Below, one piece after another: positions 17,771 through 26,405 of a stretch of 64,000 bases of DNA. Position numbers and translations under genes: made by a program. Location: NCBI GenBank assembly GCA_021775755.1, contig JAJFHE010000059.1:1-64000 (forward strand), read 5' to 3'. Within the stretch, counting starts at the first letter, position 1; each line of letters begins with the position of its first letter. The notes beneath the pieces were generated by a model, which saw only the letters and a program-made list of their open reading frames with translations, searched no databases and was not told the DNA's origin. Source of the DNA: Hyphomicrobiales bacterium (lineage in GTDB: Bacteria > Pseudomonadota > Alphaproteobacteria > Rhizobiales > JAJFHB01).

Positions 17771-18643
17771 GTGAGCGACCAATCTCCAGTCAAACGCATC
17801 GTTTATCAGGGCGAGCCGGGAGCCAATTCGCACATTGCCTGCGTTGAGGCGTATCCCCACTATGAACCGGTGGCGCGCCCGACATTCGAGGACGCTTTCG
17901 CCGCGATCAGCGACGGCGACGTGTCGCTTGGCATGATCCCGATAGAGAATTCGCTCGCCGGCCGGGTTGCGGACATTCACCATCTACTGCCCGATTCCGG
18001 CCTCTACATCGTCGGCGAACACTTTTTGCGCGTGCATCACCAGCTGCTGGCCGTAAAAGGTGCTTCTCTGGAGACGGTCAAGCGCGTTTACAGCCACACA
18101 ATGGCGCTCGGCCAGTGCCGCAAGATCATGCGTACCCACAATCTCACTGCGATGGCGAGTGCCGACACTGCCGGCGCGGCGAAAGAAATCGCCGAACGCG
18201 GAGACCCGGCACGCGCGGCGATCGCTACGAGGCTTGCCGCCGACATTTACGACCTTGAAATCCTGCGCGAGAACATCGAAGACGCCGAACACAACACGAC
18301 GCGCTTTCTCGTGCTGTCGAGTGAACCGGACGACGCAGAGAACGACGGCGAACTCGTGGTGACGAGTTTTGTGTTTCGTGTGCGCAACGTGCCCGCCGCC
18401 CTCTACAAGGCAATGGGCGGCTTTGCCACCAACGGCGTTAACATGACGAAGCTTGAATCCTACCAGCTTGAAGGAAGTTTCAACGCTACCCAGTTTTATG
18501 CCGATATCGAGGGGCACCCGTCCGAGCGTGGTGTGCGGCTTGCTTTGGAAGAGCTTGAATTCTTCACAAGCTATCTCCGCATTCTCGGCATCTACGAGGC
18601 GAGCCCGTTCCGCGTGGCAATATCGGACCGCGCCTCGCAATAA
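17771..18643 (+). CDS. pheA: Prephenate dehydratase
   Basis: A 290-residue monofunctional enzyme converting prephenate to phenylpyruvate in phenylalanine synthesis. The catalytic domain starts IVYQGEPGANSHIACVEAYP and contains GMIPIENSLAGRV and the DTAGAAKEIAERGDPARAAIA region with the conserved Thr-Ala active-site segment replaced by D-T-A. A C-terminal ACT domain (about residues 195-285, including NGVNMTKLESYQLEGSF) gives allosteric feedback by phenylalanine. The start is GTG at 17771. It converges on nudC with 6 bp between stops. Confidence 0.93.
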   Translation: MSDQSPVKRIVYQGEPGANSHIACVEAYPHYEPVARPTFEDAFAAISDGDVSLGMIPIENSLAGRVADIHHLLPDSGLYIVGEHFLRVHHQLLAVKGASLETVKRVYSHTMALGQCRKIMRTHNLTAMASADTAGAAKEIAERGDPARAAIATRLAADIYDLEILRENIEDAEHNTTRFLVLSSEPDDAENDGELVVTSFVFRVRNVPAALYKAMGGFATNGVNMTKLESYQLEGSFNATQFYADIEGHPSERGVRLALEELEFFTSYLRILGIYEASPFRVAISDRASQ

Positions 18644-18649
18644 GGCGCG
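18629..18649. terminator. Short hairpin at the pheA/nudC convergence
   Basis: CGCGCCT (18629-18635) and AGGCGCG (18643-18649) can pair around a 7-base loop, spanning the pheA stop. It may damp read-through between the convergent genes, but there is no T-run on either side, so it is at best a weak terminator. Confidence 0.35.
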
Positions 18650-19582
18650 TCAGGTGCCGTCGTTGTCGGTGAACGCCTTGATCAGGTGATGTGCGATGGC
18701 GTAAGGCGCCGGGGTCTTGAGGCCTTGCGGGTGGGCGTCGTTCAACATCTGGCGTGCTTCGTCGCGCGTGAACCAGCGCACGTCCTCGAGCTCCTCCTCG
18801 TCCATCGTAATGTCCGTCGATTTCGCCTCGCCGATAACACCGATCATCAGGGACGACACGAACGGCCACGGTTGGCTTGAGTGATACGTTACCACGCCGA
18901 GCTCGATACCTGCCTCTTCGAAGATTTCCCGCCGTGCCGCTTCCTCGATGGTTTCTCCCGGCTCGACGAACCCCGCGAGCGCGGAATAGACACCTTCGAG
19001 AAAATGTGGGCTGCGCCCGAGCAGACAGCGATCGCCATCGATGGCAACCATGATGACGACCGGATCGGTTCTCGGAAAATGATCGCGCCCGCATGACGGG
19101 CAGCGGCGGCGGTAACCGCCATCGGCGAGTGCGCTCGGCTGTCCGCAGACGGAGCAAAAACTATGTGCGCCATGCCATTGCAGCATTGAACGTGCCTGCG
19201 ACAACAGTCCAAGTTCATGCAGCGGCAGGAGATCCTGGGTTGCAAGAGAGCGTAGGTCGATGAGCTTCACAGTGTCGGGCACGGACGGTGTTGGCAAGCT
19301 TTCTTCATCCGTCGTCAACGAAACTGCGAACACGGCTCTGTGCGAATCGTCGATGCCCATGAAAACCGCCTCTGAAAGCACAGCGCTTTCATGCGGAGGT
19401 GCGTCGCTCAAAATGCACGCGTTCTTGCCGTTGTCGTCAAAGTGAACGAGCGGCCGCTCGCCTGCAAACTGCACGAAGCGGGTTTTCGTGTTTACGAGAC
19501 TTGCACTTAACCACGCTGCATCGCGCCGTTTTGCGTCAGCACGGTCAAGCGCGTTTCCGGCGAAAGCATGTGACTTGAGCAT
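18650..19582 (-). CDS. nudC: NADH pyrophosphatase (NudC-type Nudix hydrolase)
   Basis: A 310-residue enzyme hydrolysing NAD(H) to NMN(H) and AMP; homologues also remove NAD caps from RNA. A zinc ribbon uses CSVCG and CPSCG. The Nudix box is GFVEPGETIEEAARREIFEE, and the NudC-specific SQPWPF follows it. The ATG at 19582 is chosen over an open frame to 19651 because GGGGGAAG lies just before it. The N-terminal 120 residues are the usual variable NudC domain. Confidence 0.92.
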   Translation of the reverse strand: MLKSHAFAGNALDRADAKRRDAAWLSASLVNTKTRFVQFAGERPLVHFDDNGKNACILSDAPPHESAVLSEAVFMGIDDSHRAVFAVSLTTDEESLPTPSVPDTVKLIDLRSLATQDLLPLHELGLLSQARSMLQWHGAHSFCSVCGQPSALADGGYRRRCPSCGRDHFPRTDPVVIMVAIDGDRCLLGRSPHFLEGVYSALAGFVEPGETIEEAARREIFEEAGIELGVVTYHSSQPWPFVSSLMIGVIGEAKSTDITMDEEELEDVRWFTRDEARQMLNDAHPQGLKTPAPYAIAHHLIKAFTDNDGT

Positions 19583-20023
19583 TCTTCCCCCCATTTTGGC
19601 GCGCGACAGTGGCATGCAGCCGGGGCAAGGGCAACCCGAATTGATGGCCAAGAAACGGTACAGCGTTCACACTTGGCATCACCGTTTCGCCAGCGGTTTG
19701 ATTCCAAAAGCCGGCGGTATTATTGAATTTCCTTATTTCACCGGGACTCCGGCATCTCTCAGGAATCTAAGTATGTCAAATAATCGTGCGAGAAATACCG
19801 TAATAAATAAATCTATATTGCGTAATATTTATAGAATTACCTTATCTCGCAAGAACGAATAAATATCATTTGCATACAAACAGTTTTTAACACACCGAAA
19901 AGTCGAATAATTCTGCATCTATACGAATGAGTTGTATATTTTTAACCATTTTTTATTGAAACGCTGCGAGTGTTAACGCAGTATATAGAGTAGTCGGCCG
20001 TGGGGCATCGGGATACTTCGGCG
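19583..20023. other. AT-rich intergenic region upstream of the H-NOX gene
   Basis: About 440 bp without a convincing gene. From about 19720 to 19990 the sequence becomes strikingly AT-rich for this genome (many TAATAAAT and ATATTTAT tracts), then returns to normal at the H-NOX gene. It is likely the regulatory region of the H-NOX operon and could be a target for AT-binding nucleoid proteins. No clear promoter pair was singled out. Confidence 0.5.
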
Positions 20024-20572
20024 ATGTACGGAATGATCCAGCAGGCGGCGCGCGACATGGTGTTGGCGCGCTACGGCGAAGAGGTCTGGCAGGCGGTTCT
20101 GGGAGAATCCGGCCTAACCTCGGAGCACTTCATTTCCGCGCAGGCCTACGACGACACCATCACGTTTTCGCTCCTATCGGCCATCGGCACTCTCTCGGAT
20201 ATGCATCAAGACGAGTTGCTGGAAGAGTTCGGCAAATTCTGGATAGAGTTTGCCGAAGCATCTCCCTATAGCTCCGTCCTGCGCATGGCCGGCGATGATC
20301 TGGTCACCTTTCTCTCAAATCTTGACCGCATGCATGCGAGCATCAAGTCCACCATGCCGCAGACCGCGGTGCCGTCATTTCAACTGTTAAACGCGAATGA
20401 TGGCCATATCCAACTGGTCTATCGCTCCGAACGACAGGGTCTGGCTCCCTTCGTACGCGGAATTCTCCACGCTCTTTTGAAAAAATTCGGGCACACGGGT
20501 GACATTTCGACCCGCCCAACCGATGGCGCTGTGGTCTTTGATATCGTCCTGCATGCGGCTGAGGCCGCTTAG
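20024..20572 (+). CDS. H-NOX haem-based nitric oxide sensor protein
   Basis: A 182-residue stand-alone H-NOX protein, which binds a b-type haem and senses NO (or O2). Numbered from ATG 20024, the proximal haem ligand is His104, Pro117 matches the haem-distorting proline, and YRSER at 133-137 is the YxSxR motif holding the haem propionates. All three keep the spacing of canonical H-NOX (102/115/131-135) with a +2 shift. A GTG at 20000 could start eight codons earlier, but MYGMI is the family-like start. The hybrid kinase gene follows after 9 bp, its probable signalling partner. Confidence 0.92.
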   Translation: MYGMIQQAARDMVLARYGEEVWQAVLGESGLTSEHFISAQAYDDTITFSLLSAIGTLSDMHQDELLEEFGKFWIEFAEASPYSSVLRMAGDDLVTFLSNLDRMHASIKSTMPQTAVPSFQLLNANDGHIQLVYRSERQGLAPFVRGILHALLKKFGHTGDISTRPTDGAVVFDIVLHAAEAA

Positions 20573-20581
20573 CTCAAGAGC

Positions 20582-22249
20582 GTGTCCATGACACTCACAC
20601 TTGACGAGACCGAACTCGACCGATTGTTCCCGGCCTATCTATGCCTGGACTTGCACGGCACGATCGCATCCGCTGGGCCTTCGCTGCAAAAATTGAACGA
20701 TGGTGATTTCGTCGGCCGCGACTTTTTCGATGTGCTGCAACTGGAACGTCCAAATGACGTCACGGACATCGAGGCGCTGCGCCGCACTCAGGCTCCCCTG
20801 ATTCTGCAGGCATGTGGGAATGGCACACTGCGCTTGCGCGGAATCGTGGTCGAAAAGCCCGACTGCCTGTATCTCCTGCTCGGACACATTCCCGAAGTCG
20901 ACCCGACGCTCCAGAAAACTCCTCTGAGCTTCTCCGATTTTTCGCCCACGGACGGTTCGCTCGACATTCTGCTGGCCGCGGAGGTTCGCAAGGCCCTGCT
21001 CGACGACGCTCATGCTCTGGCGGTTGAACTGCGCGAAGAAAAGCGCGCGGCCGAGGCGGCCAATGTCGCAAAGAGCTCATTTCTCGCCGCTATGAGCCAT
21101 GAGATCAGAACGCCGATGAACGGGGTGCTCGGGATGGCGTCGGTTCTATCGCAGACCGGTCTCGAGGCCAGCCAGCGAGACATGCTCGATATCATTACGC
21201 AGTCCGGTCAATCGCTTCTGACCATTCTGAACGACATACTCGATCTGTCCAAAATTGAATCGGGAAAGCTCGAAATTGAACGCACTTCGTTTTGCTTGGA
21301 CGAAATTGTAAGAAGCTGCGAAGCGCTGTTCGGCATGAAAGCTGAAGAAAAGGGGCTTGCGTTCGATATCCAGGTTCGCGAAGGCGCGCATGGCACCTAT
21401 CATGGCGATCCGACACGCATTCGCCAGATCCTCAACAATCTTGTGTCGAATGCGATCAAGTTTACCGACAAGGGTGGCGTAGACATACGGGTACGGCGAA
21501 CGGACACACGCGAACCCGGCGTGGTCCGGCTGGAATTCGAGGTCGAAGATACCGGCATCGGAATGCATTCCGAAACGACCGAGAGGCTGTTCAGTCCGTT
21601 CACGCAAGCGGATTCTTCGACCAACCGTCAATTTGGCGGGACCGGGCTCGGGCTGGCGATTTCAAAGAGGCTATGCCGTTTGATGGACGGTTGGATTCAA
21701 GCCACCAGCGAGTTCGGGACCGGCTCGATGTTCAGTTTTTTTGTCCAGGTCGCAGTCAACGATGAAGCATCACTTCCCAAGCCCGAGGCAACTCCCTTCA
21801 ATCACCAATCAACGGAACCGGTGTCTCGGGGATTGAGGATCCTTGCGGCGGAAGACAACAAGACCAACCGGATCCTGTTGCGGGCCTTCTTGGAACCGTT
21901 GGACGCCGACCTGACAATGGTCAAGAACGGGCGCGAGGCCGTCGATGCGTGGCGTATCCGTGATTTCGACATTGCCCTGATGGACATTCAGATGCCGGTG
22001 ATGGATGGCATCGCCGCTGTGAAAGAAATTCGCGGATGTGAAAGTCGCGAGCGTCTCGTCAGAATTCCGATCATCGCGGTCAGTGCGAATGCAATGACAC
22101 ATCAGGTTTGTGAGTATCTTGAAGCGGGTATGGATGCGCACATCGCCAAACCCATCGATCAGGCCGAATTGCTGCAGCTGATAGGCCTCATGACGCAATC
22201 GCCGCCCGGTCACACCGAGGCGGGCGTCGGCAACGCGCGCGCATGGTGA
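20582..22249 (+). CDS. Hybrid sensor histidine kinase/response regulator (H-NOX-associated, HnoK-like)
   Basis: A 555-residue cytoplasmic kinase without membrane segments. Residues of about 1-155 resemble the H-NOX-associated (HNOBA) sensory domain; a helix then leads to HisKA with phospho-acceptor His173 (SFLAAMSHEIRTP). The ATPase domain has the N-box NLVSNAIKFT, G1 DTGIGM and G2 GGTGLGLAI. A C-terminal receiver (about 420-545) has its acceptor Asp in ALMDIQMPVMDG. In characterised systems NO-bound H-NOX inhibits such kinases, which then control biofilm or c-di-GMP output. No output regulator is adjacent here. Confidence 0.9.
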   Translation: MSMTLTLDETELDRLFPAYLCLDLHGTIASAGPSLQKLNDGDFVGRDFFDVLQLERPNDVTDIEALRRTQAPLILQACGNGTLRLRGIVVEKPDCLYLLLGHIPEVDPTLQKTPLSFSDFSPTDGSLDILLAAEVRKALLDDAHALAVELREEKRAAEAANVAKSSFLAAMSHEIRTPMNGVLGMASVLSQTGLEASQRDMLDIITQSGQSLLTILNDILDLSKIESGKLEIERTSFCLDEIVRSCEALFGMKAEEKGLAFDIQVREGAHGTYHGDPTRIRQILNNLVSNAIKFTDKGGVDIRVRRTDTREPGVVRLEFEVEDTGIGMHSETTERLFSPFTQADSSTNRQFGGTGLGLAISKRLCRLMDGWIQATSEFGTGSMFSFFVQVAVNDEASLPKPEATPFNHQSTEPVSRGLRILAAEDNKTNRILLRAFLEPLDADLTMVKNGREAVDAWRIRDFDIALMDIQMPVMDGIAAVKEIRGCESRERLVRIPIIAVSANAMTHQVCEYLEAGMDAHIAKPIDQAELLQLIGLMTQSPPGHTEAGVGNARAW

Positions 22250-22274
22250 ATGAGAACGTTCGCATTGGATGAGA

Positions 22275-22760
22275 TCAAGACAATTCCCGGATCAGATACC
22301 GTACGTGCTTATCTCTGTCCTCAAGTCTGGCCTCTCCCATAATCGAAAACCCGAGCGCCTCGTGAAACGCGTCTGAGGCTTGATTGGGAGGGTCGGAGTT
22401 CACTTCGCACACAATGCGGTCATGGCCGCATTGGCGTGCCTGCGAGAAAAGATCCCGGTACAGCGCGCCGGCATGCCCCTTGCCACGGCTTTTCGCTGAA
22501 ACGGCGATCCGGTCGACGTAAACAAACCGGGGCAGTTTTTCGCAGAACCACAAGAAGTTGGGGCTGTCATAGTCGGCGTCCTGATCGAAGGCGATCATGA
22601 ACGCGGCCTGGTTGTCGACCGCTTTTGCGTAGAACGCACGCTCGATCAGTTCGCCAAGCCGCGCCGGCGTCAAGGGCGAGAGCTCAACCGCATGTACCTC
22701 GTTCAGCGAGTGAACCCAGTCAAGGTCGGCGACTGCTATGGGACGTGGAGTTGTGTTCAT
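22275..22760 (-). CDS. GNAT-family N-acetyltransferase
   Basis: A 161-residue protein with the acetyl-CoA-binding motif A around RIAVSAKSRGKGHAGALYRD (R/Q-x-x-G-x-G/A) at about residues 80-100 and motif B ending ALGFSIMGEA. The substrate is unknown. It is convergent with the hybrid kinase gene (25 bp apart). Confidence 0.85.
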   Translation of the reverse strand: MNTTPRPIAVADLDWVHSLNEVHAVELSPLTPARLGELIERAFYAKAVDNQAAFMIAFDQDADYDSPNFLWFCEKLPRFVYVDRIAVSAKSRGKGHAGALYRDLFSQARQCGHDRIVCEVNSDPPNQASDAFHEALGFSIMGEARLEDRDKHVRYLIRELS

Positions 22761-22881
22761 TCGTCAGATTTCGCTCCAGAAGTGCGTTCGCGATGGTTAG
22801 GCCGGCTGCCGGGGTGCGTCAACACACGCCGCATGGACAATCGGCTGCGTCCAAATAATCCAGCGCAGATGTGCATCACGC

Positions 22882-22912
22882 TTGCACTGGCGCGCGAGGT
22901 GGGTGATATACT
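22882..22912 (+). promoter_or_regulatory. Sigma-70-type promoter of the SRP RNA gene
   Basis: TTGCAC at 22882-22887 as -35 and TATACT at 22907-22912 (spacing 19) or GATATA at 22905-22910 (spacing 17) as -10. The predicted start falls at 22919, exactly where the mature SRP RNA stem begins. Confidence 0.6.
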
Positions 22913-22918
22913 CCCGCT

Positions 22919-23014
22919 GGGAGGTTGGCGGTGGACGAGCCACTCGCCAACTGGGTCAGATCCGGAAGGAAGCAGCCCTAACGAGTACGGCGCGGGTTAT
23001 CGTTTCAGCCTCCC
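22919..23014 (+). ncRNA. ffs: Signal recognition particle RNA (4.5S RNA)
   Basis: Small SRP RNA that binds Ffh and guides membrane-protein translation. The near-invariant domain IV core GGTCAGATCCGGAAGGAAGC is at about 22954-22973, including the GGAA tetraloop and symmetric loop. The ends GGGAGG (22919-22924) and CCTCCC (23009-23014) pair to close the rod. The gene directly precedes dnaX, the usual place in alphaproteobacteria. The exact processed ends are estimated from pairing. Confidence 0.93.
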
Positions 23015-23043
23015 ACCCTTAAGATGCAAAGCGGGCCCTATCC

Positions 23044-24885
23044 GTGCCGGACGATCGCTCAGAACCTGCGGAATCCGCGCCTTCTTCTGCCGCGTCGCCC
23101 CTCCCGGCACCGGCGGAGCCCTACCGCGTTCTTGCCCGCAAGTATCGCCCCCGGACGTTTGAAGATCTGATTGGCCAGGACGCCATGGTGACGACGCTTG
23201 CCAATGCGTTCGAAACCGGCCGTATCGCGCAGGCCTATATGCTCACCGGAGTGAGGGGGGTCGGCAAGACAACGACGGCGCGCCTGATTGCGCGCGCGTT
23301 GAATTACGATACGGGCGATGCATCGGGCCCATCGGTGAAGATGGATACGCTCGGAGAGCATTGTCAGGCGATCATGGAGTCGCGGCATGTCGATGTCATC
23401 GAAATGGATGCGGCCTCCAACACCGGCATCGACGATGTCCGCGAGATCATCGAGGCGGCGCGCTACCGCCCGGCATCGGCGCGCTACAAGGTCTATATCG
23501 TCGATGAGGTCCACATGCTGTCAAAGGCCGCCTTCAATGGCCTTTTGAAGACGCTTGAGGAACCGCCACCGCATGTAAAGTTCATATTCGCAACCACCGA
23601 AGTGCGCAAAGTGCCGGTCACCGTCCTGTCGCGCTGTCAGCGGTTTGATCTCAGGCGCATCGATACCGAACTTCTGGTGCGTCATCTGAGCGGCATTGCC
23701 GGCAAGGAAGGTGCGAAAATTCCCGAAGACGCGCTGGCGCTTATCGCCCGGGCCGCCGAAGGTTCGGTGCGCGACGGCCTGTCTCTGCTCGATCAGGCAA
23801 TTGCGCTTGGCGGCGGCGAGATTGCCGCCGACACCGTGCGCGACATGCTCGGCCTTGCCGACCGCGCCCGCACCATCGATCTCCTCGATCACGTTATGGC
23901 GGGCCGCGTCGGCGAAGCGCTTGACGAGTTCAAGTCGCAGTATGACGCAGGCGCCGACCCGTCCGTCGTTCTTGTTGATCTTGCCCAGCTCGTCCACTGG
24001 CTGACGCGCCTCAAGCTTGTGAAGAGCGCGGCCGACGATCCCGCGATGTCGGAGGCAGAACGCAAACTCGGCGCAGCCATGGCGGATAAACTCTCGATGC
24101 GCACTCTGGCGCGCGCCTGGCAGATGCTGCTCAAGGGCATTTCCGAAGTGCAGATGGCGCACAATCCGGTCGCCGCCGCCGACATGGTGCTGGTGCGCCT
24201 GTGCTACGTGGCGGAACTGCCGGCACCAGAGGATCTGGTGCGCTCGCTCGGTGACGATGCGGCAAAGGGATCGCCGTCCGCCAGCCCGACGGGCGCTTCA
24301 AACGGGCGCCCGTCGGCAGGTGACGCCCCGCCGCCTGTCTCCGCCGTTGCCACGGCATCGCGGTCGTCGGCTCAGCCTGCAATGCAGCCCGTTGAAACAG
24401 TGGAGCCCGAAACAAGCGCACACGCACAGCCGCAAGCCGTTCCCATGCCGCGCAACTTCGCCGAAGTCGTGGCGCTTGCGGGCGAGAAACGCGACATTCG
24501 TCTGAAGACCAATCTGGAACGCAGCGTCAGGCCTGTGAGCTTCCAGCCGGGTCACATCGAAATCAACCTCGTGGAGGGTCACAATCCGCGCATCGTCAAT
24601 GAGCTTTCCGCCCGGCTCAGCGAATGGACGGGCGAACGCTGGGTAGTGTCGCTCTCGCACGAAGAGGGCGAGAAAACGATCTACGAAGAGGCCCGCGAGC
24701 GCGAGGGATCTTTGATGTCGCAGGCATTGAAGGACCCTGTCGTCGCCGAAGTGCTGAGCACCTTTCCAGGCGCCGAGATTGTCGATGTGCGACCGCCGTT
24801 TGACAACGCCGACGCAATTCCCCAGATGGACGATGAAACCGACACAGAACCCGACGCCGAATCCGACGCCGAATCCGACGACTGA
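23044..24885 (+). CDS. dnaX: DNA polymerase III subunit gamma/tau
   Basis: A 613-residue clamp-loader ATPase. The AAA+ module has Walker A GVRGVGKTTTARL, Walker B VYIVDEVHMLS and a sensor-1 region FIFATTEVRKVP. The usual zinc-binding cysteines are mostly absent in the NYDTGDASG insert, as I recall for other alphaproteobacteria. A Pro/Ala/Ser-rich linker (about residues 400-475) leads to the tau domain; the C-terminus is an acidic repeat of DAESDAESDD. The start is GTG at 23044. No obvious programmed frameshift heptamer was seen. Confidence 0.95.
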   Translation: MPDDRSEPAESAPSSAASPLPAPAEPYRVLARKYRPRTFEDLIGQDAMVTTLANAFETGRIAQAYMLTGVRGVGKTTTARLIARALNYDTGDASGPSVKMDTLGEHCQAIMESRHVDVIEMDAASNTGIDDVREIIEAARYRPASARYKVYIVDEVHMLSKAAFNGLLKTLEEPPPHVKFIFATTEVRKVPVTVLSRCQRFDLRRIDTELLVRHLSGIAGKEGAKIPEDALALIARAAEGSVRDGLSLLDQAIALGGGEIAADTVRDMLGLADRARTIDLLDHVMAGRVGEALDEFKSQYDAGADPSVVLVDLAQLVHWLTRLKLVKSAADDPAMSEAERKLGAAMADKLSMRTLARAWQMLLKGISEVQMAHNPVAAADMVLVRLCYVAELPAPEDLVRSLGDDAAKGSPSASPTGASNGRPSAGDAPPPVSAVATASRSSAQPAMQPVETVEPETSAHAQPQAVPMPRNFAEVVALAGEKRDIRLKTNLERSVRPVSFQPGHIEINLVEGHNPRIVNELSARLSEWTGERWVVSLSHEEGEKTIYEEAREREGSLMSQALKDPVVAEVLSTFPGAEIVDVRPPFDNADAIPQMDDETDTEPDAESDAESDD

Positions 24886-24936
24886 CACAACGGTCGGTGT
24901 TTTTGCCGCAATCGCTGAAAGTGTGAGAACAGATAT

Positions 24937-25263
24937 ATGTTGAAAGACCTTGGCGGCCTCATGAAGCAGGCCCAGGAAATGCAGGCCAAAATGGCCGACA
25001 TGCAGTCGCAGCTTGAAGACATCGAGATTACAGGCGTCGCTGGCGCCGGCCTGGTGACCGTGCGGCTTAACGGCAAGGGCGCCATGAACGGTGTCGATGT
25101 TGACAAAAGCCTCCTGAAGGAAGACGAAAGTGAAATCCTTGAAGACCTGATTGTTGCCGCCCATGCCGATGCGCGTCAGAAGATGGAAGCCGCGGTGGCC
25201 GACAAGATGAAGGAAGTCACGGGCGGGCTGTCGCTTCCGCCAGGCTTCAATCTCAGCTTGTAG
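24937..25263 (+). CDS. YbaB/EbfC-family nucleoid-associated protein
   Basis: A 108-residue DNA-binding dimer protein. It starts [23 protein letters not shown], the helical tweezer arm of the YbaB fold, and has the family [21 protein letters not shown] core. It lies 51 bp downstream of dnaX and 17 bp upstream of recR, the standard dnaX-ybaB-recR order; the three are presumably co-transcribed. Confidence 0.95.
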   Translation: MLKDLGGLMKQAQEMQAKMADMQSQLEDIEITGVAGAGLVTVRLNGKGAMNGVDVDKSLLKEDESEILEDLIVAAHADARQKMEAAVADKMKEVTGGLSLPPGFNLSL

Positions 25264-25280
25264 CAACGAAAACCCTGCGC

Positions 25281-25886
25281 ATGTCGAAACGTGTCGTCGG
25301 ACCGGAAATCGAGCGTCTCATTCAGTTGATGGCGAAGCTGCCGGGGCTGGGTCCCCGGTCGGCGCGGCGCGCTGCACTGCACCTCATCAAGCGGCGCGAG
25401 CAATTGTTCACACCGCTGACGAAGGCGATGGGTGACGTTCTGGAGAGCGTCGTCGTGTGCGGCACATGCAGCAACGTCGATACATGCGACCCGTGCACCA
25501 TCTGCGCCGACGCAACGCGTGACGCCGCAATGATCTGTGTCGTCGAAGAGGTCGGCGACCTCTGGGCGCTGGAGCGCGCGGGCGCGATCAAGGGCCGCTA
25601 TCATGTGCTCGGCGGCACATTGTCGGCACTCGACGGCATCGGGCCGGACGATCTCAACATCGCCGGGCTGATCGAGCGGTCGAGTGCAAGCGAGGTAGAG
25701 GAAGTGGTCCTTGCCGTCAACGCCACCGTTGATGGCCAGACCACCGCGCACTACATTACCGACCGGCTTGAGGGGCAAGACGTCAAGGTTTCAAGGCTGG
25801 CGCACGGTGTTCCGGTTGGCGGCGAGCTCGATTATCTTGACGAAGGCACGCTTGCCGCGGCCGTCAAGGCGCGCCGGCCCTTTTAG
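25281..25886 (+). CDS. recR: Recombination protein RecR
   Basis: A 201-residue partner of RecF/RecO in gap repair. An N-terminal helix-hairpin-helix ([17 protein letters not shown]) is followed by a four-Cys zinc module ([18 protein letters not shown]) and a Toprim domain ([16 protein letters not shown], then [20 protein letters not shown]). The length is normal. Confidence 0.96.
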   Translation: MSKRVVGPEIERLIQLMAKLPGLGPRSARRAALHLIKRREQLFTPLTKAMGDVLESVVVCGTCSNVDTCDPCTICADATRDAAMICVVEEVGDLWALERAGAIKGRYHVLGGTLSALDGIGPDDLNIAGLIERSSASEVEEVVLAVNATVDGQTTAHYITDRLEGQDVKVSRLAHGVPVGGELDYLDEGTLAAAVKARRPF

Positions 25887-25901
25887 CGGCTCCGCAACGC
25901 C

Positions 25902-26405
25902 ATGTGTTCAGAAATTCCAGGGCTTCCGTTTCGCATCCGCCATCTGGTGGACGCACCTTCTGCCGCCCCGCAGCTTGAGCGGTGGTTCATTGCCGAGTGG
26001 GCGCCCTGGTACGGGCCGGATGGCGAGGGTGACGCGGCAGCGGATCTTGCGGCATGCGTGTCCCGCGATGCGCTGCCATTGTGTCTTGTCGCATTCGATG
26101 TGGCCGGTGATCCTACCGGTACCGTGGCGCTGCGCGCCCGCTCCGTCGGTTCCGATGTGGCGCCGGGCCCGTGGCTCGCCGGCCTGTTCGTCGCCGTTGA
26201 ACATCGCAACCGGGGCATCGGTGCCGCATTGATCGCAGCTCTTGAGACGGAAACCTGGCGGCTTGGATTTGATGCGGTCTATACGTCCACCGATGCCGCT
26301 CAAAGTCTCATCCGGCGTGCCGGTTGGGCGGAGGTAGGCGTTTCCCGTTCCTTACGCGGCGACGTGACGGTCTATCGCAAAGGCGTCAAAGTGCCGGACG
26401 CGTAG
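25902..26405 (+). CDS. GNAT-family N-acetyltransferase
   Basis: A 167-residue protein with the acetyl-CoA motif LFVAVEHRNRGIGAALI at about residues 95-111. It starts 15 bp after recR and may ride on that transcript. Its last 20 bp overlap the convergent amidase 3' end. The substrate is unknown. Confidence 0.82.
   Translation: MCSEIPGLPFRIRHLVDAPSAAPQLERWFIAEWAPWYGPDGEGDAAADLAACVSRDALPLCLVAFDVAGDPTGTVALRARSVGSDVAPGPWLAGLFVAVEHRNRGIGAALIAALETETWRLGFDAVYTSTDAAQSLIRRAGWAEVGVSRSLRGDVTVYRKGVKVPDA

Noticed and set aside
24885-24936. Programmed frameshift or attenuator near the dnaX end
   Set aside because: No slippery A-rich heptamer with a following hairpin was seen; the acidic repeats are ordinary coding sequence.
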